In this document: positions 23,335 to 31,143 of the stretch, one piece after another
How positions within the stretch are numbered: position 1 is the first letter of the stretch
Layout: each line of letters begins with the position of its first letter
Origin: Sphingomonas sp. LY29
Lineage (GTDB): Bacteria > Pseudomonadota > Alphaproteobacteria > Sphingomonadales > Sphingomonadaceae
Reading direction: 5' to 3'
Length of the DNA: 64,000 bases
NCBI RefSeq assembly: GCF_035593985.1
Contig: NZ_CP141587.1
Coordinates: 2,230,001 to 2,294,000, forward strand
Made by a program: the position numbers and the translations under genes
Notes under the pieces: model-generated
Told to the model about the DNA's origin: nothing
What the model saw: only the letters and a program-made list of their open reading frames with translations
The model's database searches: none

Positions 23335-25101
23335 ATGGCTTTTCGTGACTATTCGACTGATCCCGCTGCGAACACGACCATCGGCGATGATGTGTTCATT
23401 GGCCCCAATATGCTTCGCAATAAGGTGCGACCTGCGCTGCAGCAGTTGGCCGCGGATGGGAAGGAATTGGCCGATCAATTCGCTGCTCGCGCTCTCTTGG
23501 AAAAAGGCGACACGGGCGATACCGGCGCGCAGGGACTTCCCGGCCAAGCAGCGTTCAATACCCCGTCGCAAAGCTACGTCGGCTATGCAGCAACTCTCGC
23601 TGAATGGATGGCCGCAGCGGGCAAAGTCGGCGCCATCTATAACCCGTCCGACCTCTCGACCGTCTGGCAGGACGCTGGCGGCACGGTTGCGGGCGTAGTC
23701 GGTCAGCCCGTTCTTCGCCTTGATGACCTGTCGGGCAACGGCAACCACCTCAACACCAAAATCGGCGCTGGAACAATCACTCTCCAGATTGACGCGAGCG
23801 GCCGACACTATCTCGCCTTTCCGTCGAACGCCGGACTCAACCAGCCTTACTCGGCGGTCCGCACGTTCTCGACGAGCGCTTATCTCGCAGCGGCTTTCGC
23901 GAAGCCAACCGAAGCAGGTTTCGCGGCCTTCGGTTTTGTCGGTGGCCCGCACCTATTCTATATTCAAAACCAAATTAGCAATCATCGGGCTAGTGTCCTT
24001 GTTGCAGTGGGAGGGTCGGCGGCACTAAGCGCACCCTCTGGTTCGTTTGCGCCGAATGTTCCGGCCGTTCTCGATGCTCAACTTTCCCCAACCTCACTAA
24101 GTTCTTGGCAGCACGGGTCGGGCCATTCGCGGCCGGAAACGTGGGCGCAGTTCGACGGCGGCAAGCGAGTTGTCACAGCAGCGCTTACCGGCAGCGCCAG
24201 CGGGCCAGAGGCGGCGTTGGGCATCAGCCCGCAGACCCTCACGCCTCAGAGCTTCTACGGCGGCGTGTGGGTCGATGGCCCTATTCCTCTGACCACGCGC
24301 AACGAGATCAATCAGTGGCTCCGCTTCCTCTGCGGCGAAAGCGACCTCGACAGCCTGACCTATGACGTATTCATCGTGGCAGGTCAGTCGAACGCTCAAG
24401 GAGCGGCAGCAGGCTTCGGCACTACGCCGGCACTCGGACGCGGCGCCTATTGGAGCCCTTGGTATACGGTCAATCGCATGGCGGATCCCGTGCGTATGCT
24501 GGAAGACGACGTGTCGCTGACCGGTTCGGCTTGGCCCGCGTTTGCAGAGGCTTGGTATGTCCGCACGGGCAATCCTGTCCTCATCATCGGCGCGGCAGTC
24601 AGCGGGTGCGGTCTCGTGACAGCGGGACCGGACGGCTTGTGGGGATCGTCGGGCAACCTGACGACCCGCGCTGCCAACCAGGCGCTTGAGGCGCTCACCT
24701 ATCTCGGCGCCCAAGCCAATCTGAGGGGCGTCATTTGGGCGGGTGGCGAGCAGGACGCGGAGGCTTTGGCAACGGGAACGCCGAGCCAAGCAACCTACGC
24801 AGCGGCCCTTGTGGACCTTCGCGACCGCTTCCGTACCGCGCTCGACAAGCCGACGCTGCCCATGTTCATGATCTCGGCCGATCGCCGCACCGACGGCACC
24901 TACGACGCGGGCTACGTCACGCTCCGCGCGGCTCAAGTGGCAGCCGGAACGGCGGACAGCGGGATCAAGCTAGTCGTGCCGTATCAGAACTTCGTCGGTG
25001 CTGGGCTGATGAGCGATGTCGTGCATTGGAACCAGACGGCGCAGAACACGGTGGGGACGACTGCGGCGGGCGCTATCGCGACGCATTTCGGTTACGCCTG
25101 A
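23335..25101 (+). CDS. tail fibre with SGNH/sialate O-acetylesterase-like domain
   Basis: The 588-residue protein has an N-terminal virion-attachment region (MAFRDYSTDPAANTTIGDDV), a short collagen-like stretch (residues 58-70), a beta-rich region (about 95-320) that may be a LamG-like carbohydrate-binding domain, and a C-terminal SGNH esterase: Ser352 in FIVAGQSNAQG, WAGGEQDAEA (468-477), and Asp561/His564 in SDVVHWNQ. This matches the sialate-O-acetylesterase/CE6-type family. It probably deacetylates a host surface polysaccharide for attachment. It is flanked by minus-strand genes and may be expressed separately from the head operon. Confidence 0.88.
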   Translation: MAFRDYSTDPAANTTIGDDVFIGPNMLRNKVRPALQQLAADGKELADQFAARALLEKGDTGDTGAQGLPGQAAFNTPSQSYVGYAATLAEWMAAAGKVGAIYNPSDLSTVWQDAGGTVAGVVGQPVLRLDDLSGNGNHLNTKIGAGTITLQIDASGRHYLAFPSNAGLNQPYSAVRTFSTSAYLAAAFAKPTEAGFAAFGFVGGPHLFYIQNQISNHRASVLVAVGGSAALSAPSGSFAPNVPAVLDAQLSPTSLSSWQHGSGHSRPETWAQFDGGKRVVTAALTGSASGPEAALGISPQTLTPQSFYGGVWVDGPIPLTTRNEINQWLRFLCGESDLDSLTYDVFIVAGQSNAQGAAAGFGTTPALGRGAYWSPWYTVNRMADPVRMLEDDVSLTGSAWPAFAEAWYVRTGNPVLIIGAAVSGCGLVTAGPDGLWGSSGNLTTRAANQALEALTYLGAQANLRGVIWAGGEQDAEALATGTPSQATYAAALVDLRDRFRTALDKPTLPMFMISADRRTDGTYDAGYVTLRAAQVAAGTADSGIKLVVPYQNFVGAGLMSDVVHWNQTAQNTVGTTAAGAIATHFGYA

Positions 25102-25102
25102 T

Positions 25103-25216
25103 CTACTTGATCGCACACCACCATTCGCAATCTTCCGGCTGCACACATTCACCGTCATTGCAGATGCGGCAGTAAACTGGCGGCTTCTTCAGCCAAGCGA
25201 TGAAGCGTCGGAGCAT
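25103..25216 (-). CDS. Cys-rich micro-protein on the opposite strand
   Basis: A 37-residue frame runs leftwards from ATG 25216 and stops 2 bases after the tail-fibre stop. The N-terminal half is basic and hydrophobic (LRRFIAWLKKPP); the C-terminal half is CRICNDGECVQPEDCEWWC, with five Cys, consistent with a zinc ribbon or disulphide knot. A longer frame from 25327 includes a non-protein-like N-terminus. Composition suggests a real gene, but it is too short for certainty. Confidence 0.45.
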   Translation of the reverse strand: MLRRFIAWLKKPPVYCRICNDGECVQPEDCEWWCAIK

Positions 25217-25303
25217 TCCCGAACAATAACACAAACTGGCGACCCGAACAGCCCTCGTGAAGCTGTCCGGGTCTGACCTTCCTCGATCCTTAGGAGACCG
25301 AAG

Positions 25304-25363
25304 ATGGCTGGGCAGCGCCCTACGCACACTTTGCGTGATTCGGAAAGGGCGGCGGTATGCTGA
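25304..25363 (+). CDS. possible 19-residue leader peptide
   Basis: ATG 25304 follows a good TAGGAG at 25290-25295 and opens a 19-codon frame whose TGA (25361-25363) overlaps the ATG 25357 of the first lysis-block gene. The downstream gene has only a weak site (GGCGG), so this leader could pass ribosomes on. The product itself (MAGQRPTHTLRDSERAAVC) has no recognisable function. Confidence 0.3.
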   Translation: MAGQRPTHTLRDSERAAVC

Positions 25364-25644
25364 TGGAACTCCGCGTCCTTAACGTCGCGATCTGGCTCGC
25401 GGTCTTCATCTACATGATCCCCGGCGCCTGGGCTGCATCCTTTGGCCGGAAGCACACCCGCTACGGCGATCCCATGCGGCTTGCTGTGCAGGGCGTGGCC
25501 TTCGTCATGGTCGGCTTCAACCTCCGCTGGCTATTTGCCCCTAACGATCAAGCCACTTGGGCCGGTCTCTACATCATGAGCGCCGCGCTGGGCATCTACA
25601 TCGCCTACCTCGCCCGCGTATATGGTCGAGGAAAGAAGCTGTGA
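25357..25644 (+). CDS. multi-span membrane protein, holin candidate
   Basis: The 95-residue protein has three likely membrane spans (LNVAIWLAVFIYMIPGAWAA; LAVQGVAFVMVGFNLRWLF; WAGLYIMSAALGIYIAYLA) and a basic C-terminus (RVYGRGKKL). Size, topology and its place ahead of a lysozyme gene fit a holin, which would time lysis by making holes in the inner membrane. Two more small membrane proteins follow, so which one is the holin is not settled. It overlaps the next gene by 4 bases. Confidence 0.65.
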   Translation: MLMELRVLNVAIWLAVFIYMIPGAWAASFGRKHTRYGDPMRLAVQGVAFVMVGFNLRWLFAPNDQATWAGLYIMSAALGIYIAYLARVYGRGKKL

Positions 25645-26072
25645 GCGTCCCTGTGACAGTGGCCGGCTTTACCTGGACCTCCGCCCTTGTCGGCCTCCTG
25701 AACGTGATGGTCGGGGGTGCCATCGTCGCCTTCTTCCGCAGCCGCGCTCCAGTTCGAAAGGTCGCCGCCGATCGCGAGGCCAACCTACTAGCAGAGCGGG
25801 CCAAGGAAATGGCGGGTATGCGTGAACAAATTGAGGAGCTTCGCATGAAGCTCGACCTCGCCAGCGAGGAAATCCGCGTGGTCCGTCATGACCTCGCCAA
25901 TGCCAACCACAGCTTAGACCTCTTCATCGCCTTGATCGAGGCGAACCCCGAACGCGCCGCGGAACACGCCAAGCGCGTGAAGGAGCATCGCGAAGAGGCT
26001 CGTCGCCAGATCGGCGAAGAGAAGGCCGCTCTGACCAAGGTGCGCGTTTCGAAAATCGGAGGAAACTCATGA
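25641..26072 (+). CDS. membrane-anchored coiled-coil protein
   Basis: Translation from GTG 25641 gives 143 residues: one hydrophobic segment (ALVGLLNVMVGGAIVAFF), then a long coiled coil (KEMAGMREQIEELRMKLDLA ... EEIRVVRHDLANANHSLDLF) and a Lys/Glu-rich end. A start at 25557 would lie inside the previous gene and reads as shadow. A lysis regulator, holin partner or additional spanin-like protein are possible. It overlaps both neighbours by 4 bases. Confidence 0.65.
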   Translation: MSVPVTVAGFTWTSALVGLLNVMVGGAIVAFFRSRAPVRKVAADREANLLAERAKEMAGMREQIEELRMKLDLASEEIRVVRHDLANANHSLDLFIALIEANPERAAEHAKRVKEHREEARRQIGEEKAALTKVRVSKIGGNS

Positions 26073-26389
26073 ACCAGTGGAACGAGCCGCGTTTCCTAAT
26101 CACCGTCCTCCTGATCGGGTTGTTCGGATACGCCTACATCATCGATCCCAGCGACGAAGCCATGAAGGGTGCGCTGATCGGCGCTTTCTCTGCGGCCTAT
26201 GGCTTTTGGATCGGCAGCAAGCAGAACGATAAGGCGACCGAGAATACCGGCAAAGCCTTTGACGCCATCCAGGCTGCCGCTGCCATGCCTTCCACGACTG
26301 AGCCGCAACAGGTCGAAGTCGTCAACTCGCCTAGCCACCCCGTCCCGACCACCGCCAGCGATGAAGAATTGCCGGAGTATGCGCGATGA
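26069..26389 (+). CDS. small membrane protein, holin candidate
   Basis: This 106-residue protein has two hydrophobic spans (FLITVLLIGLFGYAYII and GALIGAFSAAYGFWIG) separated by a short DPSDEAMK loop, and a polar Pro/Glu-rich C-terminal tail. It directly precedes the lysozyme gene with a 4-base overlap, the usual place for a holin. GGAGG lies at 26060-26064, ahead of ATG 26069, giving good initiation. The class cannot be fixed. Confidence 0.7.
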   Translation: MNQWNEPRFLITVLLIGLFGYAYIIDPSDEAMKGALIGAFSAAYGFWIGSKQNDKATENTGKAFDAIQAAAAMPSTTEPQQVEVVNSPSHPVPTTASDEELPEYAR

Positions 26390-26949
26390 ATCGCCGCCCA
26401 ATATTCGATGCCGTGCGACAGCTACGTGGGGGCCAAGCCTTCACCCTTGCGGATGTGAAGCTGCTCGACGCGGCGATTGACGCCTCAGTCGCTTTCCCTG
26501 TCGCTCAGCCCGCTCAGCGGCGCATCAGCGACAAAGGGCTAGCACTGGTCAAGGTGTCGGAAGGTCTGCGCCTCGGCGCCTACCGCTGCCCCGCTGACGT
26601 CCCGACGATCGGCTACGGCTCGACCGGCGCCCATGTGAAAATGGGAATGACCATCACCGAGGCTGAAGCGGAGAAGCTGCTGCTCGAGGATCTGTCGCGC
26701 TTCGAAAAGGGCGTGGCCGAAATGGGCGGCAAGATGACGCAGGGCGAGTTCGATGCGCTGGTCAGCTTCGCGTTCAACCTTGGCCTTGGCGCGCTGAGCA
26801 ATTCCACGCTGCTGAAGAAGCACAAGGCCGGCGACCGCAAGGGTGCCGCGCTAGAGTTCAAGCGCTGGGTGAACGCGGGCGGGCGCAAGCTGCCGGGTTT
26901 AGTGAAGCGCCGGGAAGCCGAACGCAAACTCTACACGGGAGAGGCCTAA
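26386..26949 (+). CDS. endolysin, T4-type lysozyme (GH24)
   Basis: The 187-residue protein carries the GH24 catalytic triad with standard spacing: Glu59 in KVSEGLRLGAY, Cys68 in the Asp/Cys position, and Thr74 in PTIGYGST. The rest of the domain is complete (LLEDLSRFEKGVAEMGGKM, FDALVSFAFNLGLGAL, AALEFKRWVNAGGRKLPGL). An extra N-terminal segment of about 45 residues precedes the domain; it lacks a signal peptide or obvious SAR anchor, so release through a holin is expected. It cuts the glycan strands of the cell wall at the end of infection. Confidence 0.94.
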   Translation: MNRRPIFDAVRQLRGGQAFTLADVKLLDAAIDASVAFPVAQPAQRRISDKGLALVKVSEGLRLGAYRCPADVPTIGYGSTGAHVKMGMTITEAEAEKLLLEDLSRFEKGVAEMGGKMTQGEFDALVSFAFNLGLGALSNSTLLKKHKAGDRKGAALEFKRWVNAGGRKLPGLVKRREAERKLYTGEA

Positions 26950-27083
26950 TGCTCGCTAAGCTGATCGAACGCGTCCGCAAGGGGCCGCGTTATCGCTACC
27001 GGGACGCTGAGACCGGGCGATATGTCTCGCGGCTCTACGCGCTGCTTCACAAGGCGACCACCGTTCGGGAGACCGTCCGATGA
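26949..27083 (+). CDS. small basic protein in the lysis block
   Basis: A 44-residue Arg/Tyr-rich protein starts at ATG 26949 (TAATG overlap with lysozyme) and ends at TGA 27081-27083, overlapping the next ATG. RYRYRDAETGRYVSRLYALL is the core. Small proteins with this RYRDA.TGR.VS pattern are frequent in sphingomonad phages and prophages as far as I can recall, but no function is known to me. Confidence 0.55.
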   Translation: MLAKLIERVRKGPRYRYRDAETGRYVSRLYALLHKATTVRETVR

Positions 27084-27457
27084 TCCCGTATCGCCCAAGC
27101 CCGCGCACAATTGCGCTCATCGTCGGCCTGATCGCGCTTGTCCTGGCTGCCGCCATCATCCCCGGCTGTGTCCGTGATTGGCGCTCACAGCGCGCTCAGA
27201 GCCGTGTGGACAACGCTCAGGCCAGTGCAGCACAAACGAGCGCTGCCGAGGCAGTCAACACTGTGGCGGCGTCTGGCGAGGCCGAGGCGGCATCCGAAGA
27301 CCTATCGCGGACCAATGAGCGGGACATTCGCGCCGCCGATGGTGCTGACGAGCGTGTGAAGCCGTCGGTCGATTACGCCGGTCGCGCTGCGCTTTGCCGC
27401 CGCGCCGCCTATGCGACTGACCCGCGCTGCGCCATCTTTCGAGGAGAGGCGAAGTGA
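27080..27457 (+). CDS. i-spanin (Rz-like) candidate
   Basis: The 125-residue protein has one N-terminal membrane segment (TIALIVGLIALVLAAAIIPG) and a periplasmic helical domain rich in Ala, Ser, Glu and Gln, with a Cys pair near the end (LCRRAAYATDPRCA). This matches the layout of an inner-membrane spanin. It follows the lysozyme and is followed by a small lipoprotein, as Rz/Rz1 pairs are. Spanins join and disrupt the outer membrane in the last lysis step. It overlaps the next gene by 4 bases. Confidence 0.72.
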   Translation: MIPYRPSPRTIALIVGLIALVLAAAIIPGCVRDWRSQRAQSRVDNAQASAAQTSAAEAVNTVAASGEAEAASEDLSRTNERDIRAADGADERVKPSVDYAGRAALCRRAAYATDPRCAIFRGEAK

Positions 27458-27762
27458 TGAAGAGCGTTCTCTTGCTTGCGGTTCTGCTGACCGGCTGCGC
27501 TGTCCCGACCGTTATCTCGACGCCGAATAGCTGCTCGACCTTGATCCCGCAGACGTGGCGCGAAGGTGTGGCGGGCGCTGAACTGCCAGCAGATGACAGT
27601 ATCGGCTCGTGGATCGTGTTCGGCGATTCCCAGACGGGCAAGTTGGATCAGGCGAATGGCCGGACGCGGGACACTATCGAGATCGTGAGCGCTTGTGAGA
27701 AGCGGGATTCCGAGGCGGTGCGCCGCTCGACCAAGGGCTTCTTCGGTCGGCTATTTAGCTGA
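27454..27762 (+). CDS. o-spanin-like lipoprotein (Rz1-like) candidate
   Basis: The 102-residue product starts at GTG 27454 or ATG 27457, with GAGGAG at 27441-27446. The signal peptide ends with a lipobox (LAVLLTGCA). The mature protein is short and polar, with a Lys/Arg-rich tail. Adjacent to a membrane-anchored i-spanin candidate, it is likely its outer-membrane partner, with the pair in separate rather than nested frames. The end of the gene overlaps the minus-strand gene at 27751 by 12 bases. Confidence 0.72.
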   Translation: MMKSVLLLAVLLTGCAVPTVISTPNSCSTLIPQTWREGVAGAELPADDSIGSWIVFGDSQTGKLDQANGRTRDTIEIVSACEKRDSEAVRRSTKGFFGRLFS

Positions 27763-27951
27763 CGGAAACTCCCCGCTAGCCGCCTCTCTCGCCTGAAACC
27801 CTATCCCGTAATACTCTATCTCGGATTCAGCGAATGTCTCTCCAGACATTGCTCTACGCAAGATGTAGAAGATCTGTTGCCAGTTCTCTTCTCTGCGGGT
27901 GACTGAGGTATCTACCGATAGGGTGATAGAGGCGTGACGGGGGAGCTTCAT
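27751..27951 (-). CDS. small protein of the attR-side cassette
   Basis: A 66-residue protein is read leftwards from ATG 27951, overlapping the end of the next upstream gene (ATGA). It has a mixed helical sequence (NWQQIFYILRRAMSGETFAE ... EYYGIGFQAREAA). It overlaps the o-spanin gene tail to tail. No family is recognised. It is the last gene of a four-gene minus-strand cassette that is expressed separately from the lytic genes. Confidence 0.55.
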   Translation of the reverse strand: MKLPRHASITLSVDTSVTRREENWQQIFYILRRAMSGETFAESEIEYYGIGFQAREAASGEFPSAK

Positions 27952-28172
27952 GCGGCTTTCGCCTTCTCTTGCCAGCTATGCATCGCTTCGATTGCCACAC
28001 GGCTAAGCAACGCCATGTCGCGCAGCTTCTCAAGCGGGTCACGGTCATCGGTCCACAGGCCGCGTTCCCGCAATGCCGCAGCCAATTCGCCACCGACCCA
28101 ATGAGAGCAGGACATCGGACCACCTTCGGTCCAGATCATGTCGTTTGCGTTCGGAAGGATACCGTCTTCCAT
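27948..28172 (-). CDS. small protein of the attR-side cassette
   Basis: The 74-residue protein starts at ATG 28172, chosen because AGGAGAG lies 5-12 bases upstream on the minus strand; an earlier in-frame ATG at 28208 is not preceded by such a site. The N-terminus is acidic (MEDGILPNANDMIWTEGGP) and the rest is helical with SHWVGGELAAALRERGLW. No family is recognised. Confidence 0.6.
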   Translation of the reverse strand: MEDGILPNANDMIWTEGGPMSCSHWVGGELAAALRERGLWTDDRDPLEKLRDMALLSRVAIEAMHSWQEKAKAA

Positions 28173-28209
28173 TACTCTCTCCTTTTGGGGGTGTCTGGCG
28201 ATAGACATC

Positions 28210-28683
28210 CTAGATCATGGGCGATGCCTGACGGCCCGCGCTGTCATCCTTCGGACCATGCCCTTCGGTCATGGCGCTTTGCGTCTCCATCGCTATCGCG
28301 GCTCGTGCGCGCAAAGCCGCTGCGCAAAAAGCGAGGGCGGGAGTTGCTGCAAAAGCCCGCTCAGCGCCCTCAACCCAAGCACTGGGTTTGTTGCTGGTGT
28401 AGATACCTCTCGGGCGGCCCCAAATCTCCAACGCCCAGTCGCACCCTTCCGGTACCAGCATCATCGCCGCATCGATCGAAGCACTGTAATTGAGGGGGAT
28501 GGCGCGCTGCGCAGGACCGAGCGCAGCGTGTATGTCACGTTCGAGTGCGTATTCCGGCCCCGCCGCTTCCTCGCATCGCCGCGCAAGGGATAGAAGCCCG
28601 TCAGGGTCGAGACGCGAAGCAGGCTCGATCGCTTGCGACGATAGCCCGTTCGGCTTGCCGATGCGTCCAGAATCAGTATCCAT
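28210..28683 (-). CDS. conserved-looking protein of unknown function
   Basis: The 157-residue protein starts at ATG 28683 with GGGAGGG just upstream. It has the segment PDGLLSLARRCEEAAGPEYA followed by ERDIHAALGPAQRA, then CDWALEIWGRPRGI, and an Ala-rich C-terminal helix (AFAATPALAFCAAALRARAA). I have the impression that similar proteins recur in sphingomonad and rhizobial prophages, without a known function. The internal Trp-rich part does not match an enzyme motif. It is separated from the next upstream gene by 93 bases. Confidence 0.65.
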   Translation of the reverse strand: MDTDSGRIGKPNGLSSQAIEPASRLDPDGLLSLARRCEEAAGPEYALERDIHAALGPAQRAIPLNYSASIDAAMMLVPEGCDWALEIWGRPRGIYTSNKPSAWVEGAERAFAATPALAFCAAALRARAAIAMETQSAMTEGHGPKDDSAGRQASPMI

Positions 28684-28776
28684 AACCACCCTCCCTATAC
28701 TAGAACAGATAGGCAACATACTCATGCTGCCGTCAACATCGACCCAGCCCATCGGGGCGCGATTGCTGCCAGTCGT

Positions 28777-29232
28777 TCATGCTGCGAGACTGGTGGTGAC
28801 GACGCGGCCAGGCGCATGATGAGCCAGCACTTGCCGATAGCACTTGAGCATACAAAGCTCTGTCATCGCGCCGTAGCGGTCCACCACGTACAGCCGCGGC
28901 ATCCACTTGGTCATCTCGCAGTCCATGTAGAACCAAAACATGCCGAGCGACTGAATCTTGAAATTACTGAGGGCGTTTGTGACCTCGACCTCATAGATCC
29001 GGATTTCCTTCGCCTCCTCGTCGAGTAGATAGGCGTCGGGAATGAACTCACCGAGCGGCACATTCTCCGGATAGATGCCCTCCCGCTCGAACAAGGGCTT
29101 CATCGATCGGGCAAAGCCATTGCGGCACATGCGCGGATCGCTATCGATAAGCTCCCGGATTAACTCCTCGTGGCGGGTGACCTTCCCGTCGGAGCGGACG
29201 CAAGGCTTGCGGAGGTCGCGGTTGCGAGGCAT
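28777..29232 (-). CDS. PD-(D/E)XK-like protein of unknown function
   Basis: The 151-residue protein starts at ATG 29232 (MPRNRD) with GAGAGAGG at a proper distance; an ATG at 29304 would extend it without a site. Residues 65-86 read FIPDAYLLDEEAKEIRIYEV and continue with EVT, resembling the PD..(D/E)xE core of restriction-like nuclease folds, though the Lys of the classical motif is missing. FKIQSLGMFWFYMDCEMTKW follows. It is the first gene of the minus-strand cassette next to attR. A nuclease or a nuclease-fold accessory protein is a guess. Confidence 0.6.
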   Translation of the reverse strand: MPRNRDLRKPCVRSDGKVTRHEELIRELIDSDPRMCRNGFARSMKPLFEREGIYPENVPLGEFIPDAYLLDEEAKEIRIYEVEVTNALSNFKIQSLGMFWFYMDCEMTKWMPRLYVVDRYGAMTELCMLKCYRQVLAHHAPGRVVTTSLAA

Positions 29233-29370
29233 CAGGCCGCCTCTCTCGCTGAAGGGTCCGGAGCAAGTCCGGTGCAAGTGCTTGAAGTTCGCGCCATGTT
29301 CCACTCCCGTTCCGCGCCATGTGCAGACAAAACTATGGGAAATCCGCCAATCATGTAGCGATCCACTTCA

Positions 29371-29415
29371 ATCGCACTGCAGAGGTCAGGAGTTCGATCC
29401 TCCTCAGCTCCACCA
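29371..29415 (+). other. attachment site (attR): 3' part of a tRNA-Ala gene
   Basis: From GAGGTC at 29382 the sequence is a perfect tRNA 3' end: T-stem AGGAG (29388-29392), loop TTCGATC, CTCCT, then CAGCTCCACCA with encoded CCA at 29413-29415. Upstream bases 29371-29381 partly match an anticodon arm (TCGCAC then TGCAG), consistent with tRNA-Ala. No D-arm or 5' acceptor strand (GGAGCTG) is present, so the gene is incomplete. Prophages often integrate into the 3' half of tRNA genes and leave such a copy. The intact gene should lie at the left end, outside the window. Confidence 0.78.
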
Positions 29416-29426
29416 GCCTCGGACCC

Positions 29427-29469
29427 GCGGATATATCCGCACCTTCGACGGACCTGCGCTAACGCAGGT
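29427..29469 (+). other. palindrome and hairpin just outside attR
   Basis: GCGGATATATCCGC (29427-29440) is a 14-bp perfect palindrome, and ACCTGCG-CTAA-CGCAGGT (29452-29469) is a 7-bp stem with a 4-base loop. They come right after the tRNA 3' end and before sulP. The hairpin may be the old terminator of the tRNA transcript; no T-run follows it. Confidence 0.4.
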
Positions 29470-29538
29470 GGCTCAGCCCGGCGCCTATCCCCGGGATAAT
29501 CGGCATCGATGCTGCCGCTGACCGTTTCTGGAACTCTC

Positions 29539-31023
29539 ATGACAAATCTTGCCACGCTCAAGCGCGACTGGCTTTCGAATCCGCGGGCGGACATCCTTGC
29601 CGGGATCGTCGTCGCGCTCGCCCTCATCCCCGAGGCGATCGGCTTTTCGATCATCGCCGGCGTCGATCCCCGCGTCGGCCTTTATGCCTCGGTCGCGATT
29701 GCGATCGTTGTCTCCTTTACCGGCGGGCGGCCCGGCATGATCTCTGCGGCGACGGCGGCGGTGGCCGTCCTCGTCGTGCCGCTGGTGCGGGATCATGGCG
29801 TCGAATATCTGTTCGCCGCCACCATTCTGATGGGATTGCTGCAAATCGTCGCCGGCCTCGCTCGGCTCGACCTGCTGATGCAATTCGTCTCGCGGTCGGT
29901 CATCACCGGCTTCGTCAATTCGCTGGCGATCCTGATCTTCATCGCGCAGCTGCCGCAACTCATCAACGTGACCTGGCAAGCCTATGCGATGATCGCGGCC
30001 GGGCTGGCGATCATCTACCTGCTGCCGCGCCTGACGAAGGCGGTGCCGTCGCCTCTGGTCGCCATCGTCCTACTCTCGGCGATCTCGATCTGGACCGGAG
30101 CGCCGGTCAACAGTGTCGGCGACATGGGGTCGTTGCCGGAAGGGCTGCCCTCGTTCGTACTGCCCGACGTGCCGCTCACGATCGAAACGCTTCGGATCAT
30201 TCTGCCTTATTCGCTGGCGATGGCCGCGGTGGGCCTGCTTGAATCGCTGCTCACCGCGCAGATCGTCGACGACATGACGCACACCGACAGCGACAAGAAG
30301 CGCGAGTGCGCGGGGCAGGGCGGGGCCAACATCGCGGCCGCGCTGGTCGGCGGGATGGGCGGCTGCGCCATGATCGGCCAGTCGGTGATCAACGTCACGT
30401 CCGGCGGCAGGGGGCGGCTGTCGACCTTTACCGCCGGCGCCTTCCTACTGTTCCTGCTCGCCGTGCTCGGACCGCTCGTCGGCCAGATCCCGATGCCCGC
30501 GCTGGTCGCGGTGATGCTGATGGTGTCGATCGGCACCTTCAGCTGGAACTCGATCCCCAACCTGCGCCGCCATCCTTGGCCCTCGTCGGTGGTGATGGTG
30601 ACTACGGTCGTCGTCGTGGTCGCGACGCACGACCTGTCGATGGGCGTTCTGGCCGGCGTGCTGCTGTCGGGAATCTTCTTTGCGGGCAAGGTGCAGCGGA
30701 TGTTCGCTGTCGAGCGAAGCGTATCAGCCGACGGCGAGCTCGCCACCTATCGCGTGTCGGGACAGATCTTCTTCGCGTCAGTCGAGCGCTTCACCCGCGC
30801 TTTCCAAGCGGAAGAAAGCGCGGCGAAGGTGCTGATCGACATGACCGGCGCGCATTTCTGGGACATCTCGGCAGTCGGCGCGCTCGACAAGATCGTCGCG
30901 AAGCTGCGACGTGAAGGCCGCGACGTCGAAATGATCGGATATAATCGGGCAAGCGCCGACCTCGTCGACCGCTACGCCCTTCACGACAAGACAGGCGTCG
31001 AAAGCGGCGTCGTGCCCCACTGA
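29539..31023 (+). CDS. SulP-family anion transporter with STAS domain
   Basis: From ATG 29539 ([22 protein letters not shown]) the protein is 494 residues. The opening [20 protein letters not shown] followed by [15 protein letters not shown] is the standard SulP signature. There are about 10-12 membrane spans and a C-terminal cytoplasmic STAS domain (about residues 395-490, with [20 protein letters not shown]). Substrates in this family include sulphate, bicarbonate and dicarboxylates; the sequence does not fix which. An ATG at 29509 would add 10 residues. It is the first host gene beyond the prophage. Confidence 0.92.
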   Translation: MTNLATLKRDWLSNPRADILAGIVVALALIPEAIGFSIIAGVDPRVGLYASVAIAIVVSFTGGRPGMISAATAAVAVLVVPLVRDHGVEYLFAATILMGLLQIVAGLARLDLLMQFVSRSVITGFVNSLAILIFIAQLPQLINVTWQAYAMIAAGLAIIYLLPRLTKAVPSPLVAIVLLSAISIWTGAPVNSVGDMGSLPEGLPSFVLPDVPLTIETLRIILPYSLAMAAVGLLESLLTAQIVDDMTHTDSDKKRECAGQGGANIAAALVGGMGGCAMIGQSVINVTSGGRGRLSTFTAGAFLLFLLAVLGPLVGQIPMPALVAVMLMVSIGTFSWNSIPNLRRHPWPSSVVMVTTVVVVVATHDLSMGVLAGVLLSGIFFAGKVQRMFAVERSVSADGELATYRVSGQIFFASVERFTRAFQAEESAAKVLIDMTGAHFWDISAVGALDKIVAKLRREGRDVEMIGYNRASADLVDRYALHDKTGVESGVVPH

Positions 31024-31143
31024 CGGCGCCCGAACCTTAAGCTCAGCGAAACGGCGCATTCAGTCCGTCGTCAGCGCGGCGGGTCCAGACCGTCCCTCGA
31101 CATCCGGCGCTTTCCGGCCGGACCCATGTTCGAGGAGACAGAC

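Noticed and set aside
29340..29415. Complete tRNA gene at the end of the prophage
   Set aside because: T-arm, acceptor 3' strand and CCA are present, but there is no D-arm and no matching 5' acceptor strand; a partial anticodon arm has a mismatch. It is read as an attachment-site remnant.
1..29415. Integrase, excisionase or phage repressor genes
   Set aside because: None found in this part of the prophage; they probably lie to the left of the window.
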